A stretch of 64,000 nt of DNA, taken from positions 372,001-436,000 of the forward strand of contig PYSS01000014.1 of the NCBI GenBank assembly GCA_003049465.1, in the 5' to 3' direction. A program made the position numbers and the translations under genes. The DNA comes from Magnaporthiopsis rhizophila (Eukaryota; Ascomycota; Sordariomycetes; Magnaporthales; Magnaporthaceae). The notes under the pieces were generated by a model, which saw only the letters and a program-made list of their open reading frames with translations, was not told the DNA's origin and searched no databases. The number at the start of each line of letters is the position of its first letter. Positions within the stretch are counted from its first letter, which is position 1. Positions 19,280-32,200 of the stretch are shown piece after piece.

Positions 19280-19772
19280 ATGTCCACCACAACCGCCCAG
19301 ACGCGCACACGCAGCGACGTGCTGGTCGACTACGAACTGCACCACTCGCCAGCCGCTACCGTTCCCCCAGCCGGCCGCAGCGACGGTCAGGCAGCAGCAC
19401 GCAGGCCGCCACCGCCGTCGGTTCCTTGGGACACGACGCACCGCCGCGTCCCGTCGTACCGCCCGCTCAACCGGGACCCGGAGCACATACGCGAGGTGCG
19501 GACTTACAACAACAGCGCCGAGCAGGTCTTTGTCACCACCATGTTCACCGGCCTCTGCATCATCTCTGTGAGCTAGGAAATTCCCTTCCTTTCTTTTCTT
19601 GCATGTGGGCATTTCGAGCCCCTAGCCCTGTCGTTTCCCAGGGTTTCTTTTTCTGCTTTAACGTCTGATATACTAACGGCCGGGAAAAAAGGGTGTGGCT
19701 AGGGCATGGCATGCTTCGTTTGGGAGGGTAAATGGGGATATCTTCAAGTACGCCATCGGAGGAGAGTATTGA
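19280..19772 (+). CDS. Small single-pass membrane protein, unknown function
   Basis: Predicted exons are 19280-19567 and 19692-19772, encoding 122 residues. Without splicing, the frame stops two codons later at 19576 in the middle of a hydrophobic stretch. The GTGAGC donor at 19568, a perfect TACTAAC branch site at about 19672 and the AAAAAAG acceptor at 19691 favour splicing. The join reads VFVTTMFTGLCIIS|GVARAWH, continuing a membrane segment. The N-terminal 75 residues are polar and Pro/Arg-rich (TRTRSDVLVDYELHH at the start). The C-terminus ends GDIFKYAIGGEY. I do not recognise a family. It is divergent from the dioxygenase, with about 370 bp between the starts. Confidence 0.6.
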
Positions 19773-20073
19773 AAAAGCTGGCTGGATTTCATCTTGTTGG
19801 CTAGATTGCCTTGTTCTCTGCTTCTCCTTGTATAAGTATCTACGAGTGAACCGTGGGCTGCTTAACACCCTATTCTTTTTCATTTGTGGAATCCCCTTTT
19901 TACCAATTAACGCAAAGCGTTCAAGCGGAGAGACAGGATTTTAACCGTTAAAAATAACGCAGTTACAAGGGGTATTTAGTGGCTAATCAGCCGCATTATA
20001 GCGCCCTGCAGCGTTAAGGTCCACTGAATTTAATTTTGTGTGTTTTTTTATGCAGCCACTGTAATTCCTCTGT

Positions 20074-20631
20074 CTACTCCGACTTCTTAACCCCTTTAAT
20101 ACCCCCATAGTCCTCCTTGAGCTCCTGGCCCGCGACCACGATCGGCTTAACTGGTTGCAGGACATACAGCATGCGCGCCCACTCCGTCTGGCTGCAGTTC
20201 CGCCACGCATGCATGGTCCCGCGCTGGACGCAGATGTCGCCTCGCCGCATGGCCTTCGTCTCGCCCGAGTCCAAGACCAGCTCGACCTCGCCCTCGAGCA
20301 CGACGCCATAGTCGAGGCTGACGGTGCGGTGCATGGGCGAGGTATCGCCCGGGGGCATGTCGACGTAGCGGAGGACCGTGCCGCCCGATACGGCCAGACC
20401 GGGCGGGTTGGCGAGGTAGGACCGGTACTGCAACGTGTCGGCGCCGTCGGCCGTGTCGACGGGAAAGGCGGACGTGACGTAGCACTCGGCAAACGCGACA
20501 CCGTCGGACTCGGAGCCCACGGGGTGAAAGGGCGCAGGTGCGGGGAAAGACTCGTCGATTATGGCTTTGCCCTCGGCGTTGTGGGTGGTGATGAACCGGT
20601 TGGGGTGCGAAAGCCTGCTTTGGAGAGCCAT
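20074..20631 (-). CDS. Cupin-domain protein
   Basis: 185 residues, single exon; ATG at 20631 is chosen because sequence upstream is a TAGG microsatellite that only by chance stays open. A single cupin barrel lies at about residues 85-160: PMHRTVSLDYGVVLEGEVEL supplies His101 and Glu113, and GDICVQRGTMHAW supplies His141, the usual metal-binding set. The N-terminal strand NRFITTHNAEGKAII is characteristic of a small fungal cupin family found beside oxidoreductases in secondary-metabolite and aromatic-catabolic loci. The reaction is unknown; dioxygenase, isomerase or binding roles are all possible. No signal peptide, so cytosolic. Convergent with the small membrane protein, divergent from the hydrolase. 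Confidence 0.85.
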   Translation of the reverse strand: MALQSRLSHPNRFITTHNAEGKAIIDESFPAPAPFHPVGSESDGVAFAECYVTSAFPVDTADGADTLQYRSYLANPPGLAVSGGTVLRYVDMPPGDTSPMHRTVSLDYGVVLEGEVELVLDSGETKAMRRGDICVQRGTMHAWRNCSQTEWARMLYVLQPVKPIVVAGQELKEDYGGIKGVKKSE

Positions 20632-20643
20632 GGTAGGAAGATT

Positions 20644-20687
20644 TAGGTAGGTAGGTAGGCAGGTAGGTAGGTAGGTAGGTAGGTAAG
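20644..20687. repeat. (TAGG)n microsatellite in cupin promoter/leader
   Basis: About eleven TAGG units with one variant, immediately upstream of the cupin ATG. A shorter related stretch lies at 20710-20722. Position in the leader makes it a candidate for length-dependent expression variation. Confidence 0.93.
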
Positions 20688-20722
20688 GTGGTTTGTAGAA
20701 TCCACTGAGTAGGTCGGTAGGT

Positions 20723-21762
20723 AGAGGGCGCGTTCGTAACCGGTATTGGTTGGCATTGATAAATTCGCAGCCCAAGTGAGATCGGAGAGCGCCGTTTACT
20801 TACGGCCGGTGGTTTTCCGCTATTCAGCGGTTCCCCTCTGGCCCGCGCGGGTGTCAGGCGCCGGCAACGGGCCTTGGTACATTTCGAACGCGGGAAGTGG
20901 GCGCGCCTCCGCATGCCCGGGACGCGAAGCCGCGATGCGGGGATCCCTGCTGCCACCAGTGGCCGAGGCTGTCGCTCTGCCTACTGGCAATTGACAGATA
21001 TTGTTAAAGATATCGAAGCAACCATGACGTCCCCTGACTGCGTCCACCACTTCTCGGACCGCAGCGTTCCCTTCGGATCGCCCGGTCCGCTCGGCAGCCG
21101 GGCCGCAGGCGGCGACCCGGCTTGGGAACTCTGTTGTCATCCTCAATGACTGCCACGCTGGCGTGTGTTCGACGGCGTGAGTGGCCTACCCAAGGCATCT
21201 TCGCCGGCGACACGCTCACTGCATGCAGTCACTCACGCCACACTACGAGCCCGTGACGTCCAAGGCTGTGAAATGATGTCCCTGGGCCCTTTCAACGACA
21301 AGAACCTCGGCGACGCTCGATGCGCTCGAGCAGTTCAAGACGAGGGTCCCGCTGCCTCGTCGACGTCAGCGTGCCACAGCATCTGCGGGATCTCGCGCGC
21401 CAGACCTACGACATTGGCATAAAGGTCGAAATCGCATTGGGGGACGTCGCCACGGCCACCGTGCCGGGGACGGAGTATAGTGGGGAGTCGGCCCTATGAG
21501 TAATGCCTCCGGTCGCCGTGAGGGTTAGTCCTGGGCCATGTACCCCTGCCTGTGCTTCGGATGTCCGGCTACTGCAGCAAGTTGCGGGATGTGGCCCGCC
21601 AGCGCTACTAATGGCCCGACCCATTACCATGTGCCGAAATAATTAGCGATTTTATGTATTTCAACTGTAATTCCTTTCTGTTATACGTAGCCGCACACAG
21701 ACCACCGTTCTCTTCAATCATAGCTCAATCCACATACCTTTCTCCTTGAACACTAGATAAAG
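20723..21762. other. Intergenic region with a possible decayed coding segment
   Basis: Between the cupin and the hydrolase. At about 21260-21500 on the plus strand, coding-like stretches can be read but in shifting frames: SLGPFNDKNLGD, then LDALEQFKTRVPLP, then VDVSVPQHLRDLARQTYDIG running on to a stop at about 21500. This suggests a frameshifted gene remnant. I cannot assign a family. The rest presumably holds the two divergent promoters. Confidence 0.35.
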
Positions 21763-23919
21763 ATGCCCAACAAGCTGCTGGACCTGCACACCGTCGACGG
21801 CACCAGCTTCCCTTACGTCGTCGAGCAAAACGCCACGGTGCCCCTCAGGTCCGGCGGCGTCGTGCGATGCAATGTATACCGGCCAAAAACCACCGAGCGC
21901 GTTCCGGTGCTGGTGACATATGGTCCTTACGGCAAGGACATCCATTACAAGGAGTATGTGCCAGCTTGCCGGCTTTCCAGTTGCCATAAAAACAAACCCC
22001 CACGCTGACGAGAAACTGCCTCGTAGTTTTAACCCCAAATACTACGAGGTGAACCCGCGGCACCAGTCCGCGCACTCGGCCTGGGAGACTCCCGACCCAG
22101 GCTTCTGGACCGAGCATGGCTACGCCGTGGTCCGGGCGGACGAGCTCGGCTGCGGCCAATCGCCAGGGGTCTTGGACACCATGTCCCGGGCCACCACTGA
22201 CGCCTTTGTCGACGTGGTTGAGTGGGCAGCCGAGCAGCCGTGGTCCTCGGGCAAGATCGGCCTGTTGGGAATCAGCTACTATGCTGGGAGTCGTAAGTGC
22301 CAGCCACTTTGATGCTGAGCGTGGATGATTAAAAGCTGACTCTACGAGCAAAGAGTGGCGAGTGGCGGCGCGGAAGCCCAAAGGCTTAAGCGCCATCGTG
22401 CCGTGGGAGGGCATGTCGGATTATTACCGGGATCGATGCCGGCACGGTGGCATCTTTTCGAACGGCTTCATCAAGTTTTGGTGGAACCGACAGGTCATCA
22501 CGAACCAATACGGCCGGCCGGGCAGGGCCGCGGCCAACTGGGGCCCAGGTATTGCAGCCATCTGCCTCTGCCGGAAATGTAAGCCTGGCTTTGCTAAAAT
22601 GAAAGTTCTTGTTAGACACAATCGAGGGCGACCTTTCCGAAGGCGACCTCGCGGTAAACCGGCGCGACCAAATAGTCGATAACCGCGCCCACCGCTTCCG
22701 CGATGAGAGCTATTACGCATCTAAGGAGTACGACATGGGCGACATCGACGTGCCGCTGCTTTCGGTAGCCAACTGGGGCGGGATTTTGCTGCATTTACGC
22801 GGCAATGTCGAAGGCTACACGCACGCCGGCTCGCAGCACAAATATTTGCGTTTCATCACTGGCCGGCACGACCTCCCCTTTTACTACAGCGAGGAGGTCG
22901 AGGTTCAGCGCAGCTTTCTCGACGCGTTCCTCAAAGGTGACGACCGGACGGGCTGGACCACGGGTGGCGTCCCGCCCGTCAGCCTGATCCTACGCAAAGG
23001 GGACGTGGGGTTTAACGACCCGGCCGCAGAGGGGGCCTACGCCCGCCGCGAGGAGGACGAATGGCCCATCGCCCGGACGCGGTACACGCGCTTCCACCTG
23101 TCGCCGGACCTGGGCCTGCAAGCGACAGACCTGCCCCTGGCGGCGGGGGCGGAAAGGAAAAAGCTGACCTATCGCGCCCTCGGCACCCTTCAAAACCCGC
23201 AGTGTCTCCGGTTCACCACTCCACCCTTCGAGGCGGAAACGGAGATCACAGGCCACGTCGTCGCGCGTCTCAACGTTTCCGCGTCCCCGGACCCGACAAG
23301 CCCTCACACGCCCTCCGACATCGACCTTTTCGTCACGCTGCGGCACCTCGGCCCGAACGGAAAGGAAATCTTCTACACGGGCACTGCAGGCGATCCGGTG
23401 CCGCTCAGCAAAGGATGGCTGCGCACGTCCATGCGCAAGATCAATGCCGAACACCCCAAGCACAGGGAGTGGCTTCCGCATAGAGATTATACCAGTCGGG
23501 ACGTCCAAGCCGTCATCCCAGGCGAGGTTTACTGCGTGGACGTGGAGGTGTGGCCCACCAACGTGGTGGTGGAGAAGGGAGGGCGGATCGTGCTCGAGGT
23601 GGCATCGGGCGACACCCAGGGGAGCGGCATATTCACGCATGACGATCCCGACGACAGGTTGGTTTAGAATCTCTTTCCTCGCGAGCTACATACAGGCTTC
23701 CTTCCTGATAACGGTGGCCCTAACCTTTCTTTGGAAAACAGATCGCCTGCGGTGTTTGAGGGCTTCAACCACGTCCACTTTGGCCCGCAATTCGACAACT
23801 ACGTGACGTTGCCCGTCATCCCTCCCAAGGAGCAACAAACGGCCACTAGTGTACCAGGATTTAGACATGGCTCCACTGCGCTCTCTGTTGGACATACACC
23901 GGTTCTTGGCTGTCCCTAG
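21763..23919 (+). CDS. CocE/NonD-family alpha/beta hydrolase (X-Pro dipeptidyl-peptidase-like)
   Basis: Predicted exons are 21763-21953, 22027-22292, 22354-22548, 22616-23657 and 23742-23919, encoding 623 residues. An alpha/beta-hydrolase domain comes first: PVLVTYGPYGKD (oxyanion strand), YAVVRADELGCGQS, then the nucleophile elbow GISYYAGSQW with Ser147. The cap and second half of the fold follow (VPLLSVANWGGILLHLRGN). ITGRHDLPFYY is the candidate position of the catalytic His. The C-terminal part, from about residue 380, is the jelly-roll X-Pro-DAP-C-like domain (ITGHVVARLNVSAS, DIDLFVTLRHLGPNGKE). Members hydrolyse esters or amides; the substrate is unknown here. All four splice junctions restore family residues (for example AGS|QWRVA). 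No signal peptide. It borders the AT-rich block and is the last intact gene before it. Confidence 0.88.
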
Positions 23920-24521
23920 GTAGTTTTTATATTGCAAAGGAATGGGACCCAGGCCGGGGATTTGCGGTATCACCATCCTGGTACCCGTTACAAAGCCTCG
24001 TCCGGCCGAGACCAACAAGTGGTCACTACTCCTGCTGCGCACCTGTATATATAAATCCAAGAAGGCTCCTACTAGTCCTTTAGAGATAGATCAACTATTA
24101 GGTTTACCGCACGCGCTTTTAATTCGCAATATTTCACTTTATATAAACCCCGGCCAGCAAACCGCGGCCTCGCCGGCAGGGGGGTTATATGAGTAAAGGG
24201 CCGTTGGCGAGGGAAATGAATGGAATTTAGCTTACACCACCACCATGGTACCCTCCAAGACCGAAACTATTCGCTTGAATAAAGGTCTCAGACAACACAT
24301 ATTTGCTAATAACATTTCCGTGTTGTCGGCGGGGAGGGAGGCCATAAGTAAACCAGCAGCCACGTTCCAAGAAGAACCAGGATATATAACAAGTTTGAGT
24401 GCGCCAAGTCACGAACACTGCACAAGCCACGGAGAGACTGGCATCTAAGCATTAAGGAAGGGTCTTAAAATGCATCACTACCTCGGTATATACCTAGCAT
24501 TCCGGATTAGGCCCGGCCATA
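23920..24521. other. Transition into the AT-rich block, no gene seen
   Basis: About 600 bp with short ORFs only and falling GC. I see no recognisable coding or repeat structure before the inverted repeat that starts at 24522. Confidence 0.5.
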
Positions 24522-24556
24522 AATCAGTGCACCCCAAATCGGCCACCCCCCATAAC
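24522..24556 (+). repeat. Left terminal inverted repeat of the pogo-type element
   Basis: Begins AATCAGTGCACCCC and matches the reverse complement of 42281-42315 at 33 of 35 positions; both mismatches are A versus G. TA precedes it at 24520-24521. Confidence 0.9.
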
Positions 24557-25056
24557 AGCCACCTGGCCAAGGCCTATTGCATCACCAACCCCGGTATATT
24601 CAACTGCAAATATCTACCTTTATTCAACTAACCATAATACAAAAATATACTGATTTCTGATCAGAATTTTCCGCATTTTCAGATATATTTTTATCCATTT
24701 TTATAATTTCACCGCTTATTTTTGCAATTTAGCCTATATTTATAAAGGCCTGGTTGGGGTTCGGTATAACCCTTTTTTTTTTATAAAGGTATTGCGCTTT
24801 TAATTTGGCCTTTAACTGTTTAAATTTTTACTGGGCCATAGCTAATTTGAATTTATACATTTTGTACCCTTTTTGAACCTTTCGGAAAAAAAGCTGCATT
24901 GTGGAATTTTGCGGGATCCGGTTTTAGAAAATGCTAATTTGGGTAACTAGGTTTCGGTTTTATTTGAAAGTTTTCCAGCCAATTTGGGATAACCGGAAAA
25001 GGAATTTTGAATTTTTTTGGTTTTATTATTTTTAGCGGATTGTTAAATTGCAAATT

Positions 25057-25349
25057 TGTCACACGGAGGTCGCCACCGGCCCCGGGCCAACAAATAGCAG
25101 GGCGCCAATTGATTGGTACGGACCAAAAGGAAATAAAACCCCTGCAAATAACAAACAGGCTAAATGCCCAGCCCCTCCTCAGATACGTACCTAACCCTGC
25201 AAAGCACAGGCCATATAAAGGCCTATATAATAAAAGAAATTCGCTAAAACCTCAAAAAGATTTTGCTTTTTTAAGCATCTCCTTAAGGCTATAAAAAGTT
25301 TATTATAATACAATAAATTTTACCAAACCGACTTTGTCCTTTTATTACA
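25057..25349 (+). repeat. 5' LTR of Gypsy family 1
   Basis: 293 bp, TGTCAC...TTACA. The same length and largely the same sequence as 33235-33527. Confidence 0.9.
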
Positions 25350-28300
25350 AATAAACTTCTTTTGCCCTGAACTGCTTTATAACAGCCGCTTTATCTTTCT
25401 TTTTAAGCTTTGGCAGGGCTGCTGTAAAATAATCCCCTTCCATTTTTAGCGCATTAAACCTAGAATTACTCCATTGTATAAATCCACGGTTGCACCAATA
25501 TTTTTAAAGAAATCCCCTGCATTACCACCGCACCAAAGATAAAACTGCACAAAAAGTTTTCGGATCGGTCAAATAAACTGGAGAAAAATAAGCTTAATCC
25601 CCAATTTGATTATGATAATCCTAAAAAATATCGCGGCAGGACTGCGCGCATGGATTACCAAAAACTTAAAACCTTAACATATAAACAAAAAAAGCATTAT
25701 CGGAATTAATATACCGCCAAATATATTACAACCGCGCCTTTATTACAAATAATACAGCCAATCCACCGAAAAAAAATACTTGTTTATTTGTTTTTATCAC
25801 CTTACCAAAAAAAGGCCAATTATCCTAATTGGAATAATTACCCCTGCGGTTAATATTATTATAAATTCCCCAAATATCAGTCCCCAAAATAAATAATATA
25901 AAGGGCAAAAGGTTTTTGGCCCTAACCAATCACCCTTTTCCTTTATTGCCACAAATCGGTCCTTTTTAAAAAAGGATCGCTTTATTTGCATAAAAAAGGA
26001 CCAGCAAATATTTCGCCAAAACCTAATAATACGTATAAAAATTTTTAGTAAAAACCTTAACCTTTTGCTTATATTAACCTAATCGGCCCTTTAAAAAGCA
26101 AACTATTAATAAAATTAAATTGCCCAATTTATAAAAAACCACACAAAATAATAAATTGCCCGATTTAATTTTACAAAAGGGAAAGCTATAAAGCAAATTA
26201 AAAATATAAAAGCACAAATATGCAAGGAAAATCAGAAAGTTTTTTTCCACTTAATTAAAAAAATCCGGAAAAACTAATAAAACCTGGTTAAATTATCCAA
26301 ATATATTGCAAAAAATATTAAAAAATTAAATAATAACATCGAAGCAATTAATTCGGACCATACGAACCTTTTTAAACGCCTGGCCCAAACCTTTGAAAAA
26401 TTGGACACCCGGTTTAAAAAAATCCAAAACAAATTAACCCAAATTACATTATTTGCCCACGGTATTTAAGCTAACCAAAAAATACCCTCCCCTTTAATAA
26501 AATAAGGGAATAATACAAGGAACTTTTACAAAAAATCCAGGAATTAGCTTTTTTTGTAAAAAATTAAAACAATAACCTTGCAGCTTTGGAATATAACCTG
26601 GGAATTTTATTAGAAATTTACAAAAATCAGGCCCGCAAAATTAGCAAAATTTCCTTACTGCCACCTTTATTATACGTTAATAACCGATAACCCTCCCTGA
26701 ATTTTATAATTATAACCGGCTAATCAAATGCAGGTATTAGCCTTTTAAAAGAATAGCTGGAACCAGCTATGCCCCGTACTGAAAAAAAGCCCCCGGTTTA
26801 AAAGGATAAAAACTTATGCTTATATAGCATTAATTATTTATACAATAAATAAGATATTTTTATGCTGGATACCAATAGCGCTATTGTTTTATATATTTCC
26901 CTATCGTTCGATAATTTGTAAAAAAAGGGAGAAGGAAAGCAATTAATCCTTTTCTGCCCAGGGGATAATTATTTACCGGTAGCCCCCAATAAAAATTATA
27001 CGGCCTAAATAACAGAAATATACCAAAAATTAATAACTATGCATATTGCTATTTTAGCTTTTAAGGGGGGCATTTCTGACCGATAAGCCGTCCTTAAAAT
27101 AATCCAGTAATAAATTTTTAAATTTCGGCACCAGTATAAGCATATCCGGGATATGTACCAGGCTGTTTTTTAAATAGTTCAAAACCAGATTGCTTTTATT
27201 TAGGCCCAGTTCAAATGCTTTAAGAAAACCATAATTAAATAAAATAACCGGTTTGCTAAAAAAAATTTAAAAGGCCCTTTTGAGAATTATTACTAACCAA
27301 ATGGTAAAAAAATATGCTATTAACCAGTTAATCAAAGCATAAAAAACTTATCAATACACCCTAATTGTAATATATGCCCGATTCGAGAATATAATAACCG
27401 ATATATAGGTTTGGGCCGGAATAACAAAAAAATAAGTCCATAACACTAAATAAAGGTTAACCTATATAAAAGAAAGGCAGGGATATATTAAAAACCAATA
27501 ACGGGCCGTGGAAAAATAAATAAAAAAACTTGCCCGGTAATAGGAAAAATAGGCCCGAAAATTAATACGGGAGTGCTGCTAATAAATATTTACCGGGCAA
27601 ATACCTTATATTTTTAATATCCTATTCATGATAAATTTCCCCCTAATATTTTGATAAATTATTTCCATAATACAAATCAGGCCTTAACCAGCCAGGATAT
27701 TTTTTGCTAAATTTCAGCCGTTTGAAAGCACTCCGTTTAAAAATAACCCGTTTTTTTTAAAAAAAAGGCGCAGGATTATATATAGCCTTTTTGGGATTAA
27801 AATAATCCAGCCCCATAACCCAATAATATATTGCCGGAATTTTTTGAGGGCTAATATAAGCTATTAATAAGCAAATCCAGCAGGCTAATATGGCCTAATT
27901 GGCTGGGAATAAGCCCAGCCTTTCGTTTCGGGGCGTATCCGCCTTTGGCAGATCCGACCCTTTAAAAAATAATCCATTTTTATCTGATAATAATAAACCC
28001 AAACGCTTTAAGGGATCCCTAAATTAATCGTTAAGGCCTCCATTTTATCGGCCTTACCGATCCCCTTTTCCGGACAAATAAGGCAATTGGCGATATGGAA
28101 AAATTTATATCTTTAATCTAATAACCTTTAAATATCCCACCGCTTTCGATAAAACCAGAATATTTTTCCAGAACTGATAATTCCAAATTAATATTTATAT
28201 AAAAGTATCCAAAGACAGATTCAGCAGCGATTTGTACCGTATCGTATGGATGGGTTCCTTATTAAAAAGATCGGCCTTATAATACCATGCATTCCGAGTA

Positions 28301-29239
28301 AAATTGTTAAAAATATTAGGATTTATAAACAACTGGAAATTTTATGCTTTTGCCCTTAAAAGCTATTATAAAAACCCGAATAAGGAACAAACGGAGGCTG
28401 ATAAAATATATATATTTAAATATAAAAAAAATATTGCTAGTTATATTATAAAGCTTAGCCAATATAACCATATTATTAAATGATCCGGAATTACCTTCCA
28501 TAATTATATGCGGAACGCTTTCCCTAAATAAATAATTATTTTGATATATTTTTTTAAAAATAAATTTCCCCAAAACGATACTAAGTTTTTGAATATTTAT
28601 ATGGAAGCAAAGCTTACCTATAAACAAATACTGGCGAATAATATATCCATTAAAAAATCCCAGCCGGAAAGGATATAAGGGAACAAAAAAAAGGGAAAAG
28701 ATGAGCCCATTTCGATACGGAAACGTTTGAATGCGGGCTGTTCCTGTAATAATAGTTTTAAAATCCCCCAAAACCTATTTTTAAACGCGCGAAAAAAATC
28801 CGATAATAAACGAAAAACCCGGAATTGGCCTAATTTTTGAATAATATTGGAAGAAATTAACCAAAAGGATATAAATAATCGGAAAATAAGAAAAATCGAT
28901 TATTAAAGATGCAGTAAAATTTTTTATTACATTTTAAACTGTTACGCCAAAAAGGATATTAATAGTAAAAATATCCCTTTTTTATCCGGAAAAATAGCTG
29001 GTATAAAAAAGAAGCCTTTGAAAGCTTTAATCTTTACAAACAAAAAAAAGCCCTTATTAAAAAAGGTCCGGATTACCGGAATCCAATCCCGAAAATACAA
29101 ACCTACCAGCACCTTTTTCGAGGAAATCGAAACAAACTCCAATTGCTAAAAAAAGGGGCCCTGTTTATCCCGGTTACAAAAATCTATCCTTTGACCGGTA
29201 TAATAAGGCTTATAATAAATATATTTTTTTAAATAAAAA
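25350..29239 (+). pseudogene. Decayed gag and upstream region of Gypsy family 1
   Basis: About 3.9 kb of very AT-rich, stop-dense sequence between the left LTR and the first legible pol motif. By position it must include gag, but I cannot read a nucleocapsid motif with confidence. No independent gene is seen here. Confidence 0.5.
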
Positions 29240-32200
29240 AAAGGGGCTCGGAGATTCCGGTGCAAATTTTACTGGATATTGGAAATTATAAGGGCTACCT
29301 ATTTTCGTTCCAAATTGCTGCCAAACTCGGAAATAAAATAAAAAAGAGAAATACCCCAAAAATATTTGCGGATTTCCGGAAAAACAGCTTAACTCCGGTC
29401 CAGCATTATTTTCCGAATGCTACGCTCCGATACTTCGATTATTACGCCCAGGTCATTTTAAATATTTCGGACCTTAATTCCAAATGTGACATTCTTTTAC
29501 CAGTATAGTGGATAGCCCAATATTATCCCTCGGGGCTTTTATTAAAAAACCCAGAAAATATACGGTTCGATACAGCCAATTGCAAAACCTGCTGTAACCT
29601 ACGGATTTTAAGATATAGGAACCCTAAAGAACCAGAAAATATTTATATTACCACACCGGCCATCCTCGCCTTAATAAAAAATACCAAAAACTCCCCACCA
29701 ACAGGAATAAAAAAGGAAGATAAACTGGCTAATGTTCCTTTATAATTTAGGGAATTTTTACCCATGATAACCAAAAAAGCAGCAATAAAATTACCTAATT
29801 ACTAACCCTGGGATTATAAAATCCACTTGAAAAAGGAAGCAACCCTTAGCTAAAGGCCTATTTATAATATAAGCAAAAAAGAATTTAACATTTTTAAATT
29901 TTAACTAATAAAAAATCTGGAGGCGGGACAAATATATCGAAAAAAAGGGCAATAAAAGCACTGCTAATGTTTGCTAATAAAAAAGATCCGGATAACCCTT
30001 TACAGCCAGTCATTAATTATCAAAATATTAATTTAAAAATAATTCCCAAATATTACCCCATTTTTTTAATAATGGAACTCTAAAACCGTTTCCAAAACGC
30101 CAAATAAATAACCAAAATAAATCTCAAAACTGAATTCCACCTGATACGGATAAAAGAGGGTTATAAATGGAAAATAGCCTTTAAATATAAATATAGCCTT
30201 TTTAAATTTACGATTATACTTATAAGGCTTATTAATGCATCTGTTACCTTTTAATGCATAATAAACTATATTTTTATAAACCTAATCAATGCGGGGTTAT
30301 TAATATATCTGAATAACTTTTTTATTTATGCAAAAATTTTAAAAGAGCATAATAGGCTGGTATAAAAGGTACTGCAAAAATTTACCAAATATTACTTTAC
30401 GGTCGTTTTATGGAAATGTATCTGGGAAACCCAGGAAGTAGAATTTCTGGGGCATATAATTGGATAGGACGGCATTTAAATGTCCCAAAACAAAATCAAA
30501 GCCATTTTTTAATGGCGGGCGCCTAGCTAATTACAGGAATGCTAATTGCTAATAAAATTCGCAAATTTTTATCGATAATTTATAAAGGACTTTTTAAAAA
30601 TCGTGAAACTTTTAATAATTATAAATATATTACCAAAAAACCTGTGGATATAGATAACGGAAATATAAAAAGCATTTGATGCCCTAAAAAAAGCCTTTAT
30701 TTTCCTCCTAATTTTAAATCATTTTAACCCAACGCTTTTTGTTATTATGGAAACGAACTTTTTAAATTTTACAATTAAAATAATATTATTCCAGCAAAAT
30801 CCAAAAAATAATAAATTTCACCCAATAACTTTTTATTTCCGGAAAATAATAATAGCAAAAATTAATTATAAAATTCACGATAAGGAGCTTTTTGCAATTA
30901 TTAATTATTTTAGCAGATGGAAATATTACCTGAAAAAAATGTAATATTGTATAAAAGTTTTTACGGACCACCAAAACCTATTTTATTTTATAATAACCAA
31001 AATCCTTAACTATTATTAAGCCAGATGGGCCTAATAACTGTTCAATTATTAGTTTTTGATTAATTACCAACCCGGAAAACAGAACAAAAAGGCTAATATC
31101 CTTTTTAAATTAGAATAATACTAACCGGAAAAAGGGGGAGGTAAAAACCAGCCGATTATAATAGTTTTGCAAAAAAAACATTTTGCAAAAAAAAATTCCA
31201 AATTTTTTTATTTTTTTAGTACCGGCCCGATTTTGCAGCATTCCAATATTTAAATGGGATCCTAAATTCACAAACCAAATCAGGCAGGTTGCCCTAACTA
31301 ACGAGAAATATTAAGTATATGCAAAAAACCCATATTAAAAAAAAATCACTAAGGAAAGCCTTTTTTATAAATATAACAAATTTTGGATTTTAGTTTAGCT
31401 GGAATTTAAAAAAAAATCCTTTATTTTGAACATAACACTAAAATGGCAGGATATATAGGCATAAATAAAACTTTGGAATTAATTACCCGATATTTTTGGT
31501 GGCCAAATATAAAAAAAAAATATCAGGAATTATGTTCGGAGCTATTTGAAATATTAATAAAATAAAGCCCCAAAATATGCCCCTTTCAGTTTTTTCCAGT
31601 TTATAAAATTATATTATTAATTTTGGCAAACGGTAATTATAAATTTTATAATGGATTTATCCAAAAGCAAAAAATATAATTCCATTTGGGTAATAATAAA
31701 CCCTTTTATCAAAATGGCGCATTTTATACTTTTAAAAAAAAAAGAAAAAAAAACAAATAATTTTATCCGCATTTTTGCCCGAAAATATTAGCAATTCTAT
31801 AATATACCCCTGAATATTATTTTAAACCGGAATTTTAGGTTTATAATATATTTATAACAGAACTTTTTTAAGCTGGTTGGTATCAAACCCAAAATAAGCA
31901 TAGCTTTTCGCCCGCAAACCGATAGGCAAATAAAAAAACTCAACCAAACTTTAAAAATATACTTGCGCTTTTTTGTTAATTTCAAAATATTAAACTGGGT
32001 AAATTTATTATTTATGGCAAAATTTGCCTATAATAATACTTTGTTTTCCAGCACATTAATATTTTCCTTTTATGCTAATTATGGATTTAATCCAGTAACA
32101 AACAACCCCCTAATTTTAGGATAAATTTACCTATGCCCGGTTAATAAATTATATGCATACTGGATGTATAGGGTTCATAATAAAGCCAAATTGCACCTGG

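Noticed and set aside
16700..23919. Dikaritin-type ribosomal peptide cluster (ustiloxin/phomopsin-like)
   Set aside because: No UstYa-like (DUF3328) oxidase, tyrosinase or methyltransferase is seen next to the precursor, and the repeats lack a short Tyr-rich core.
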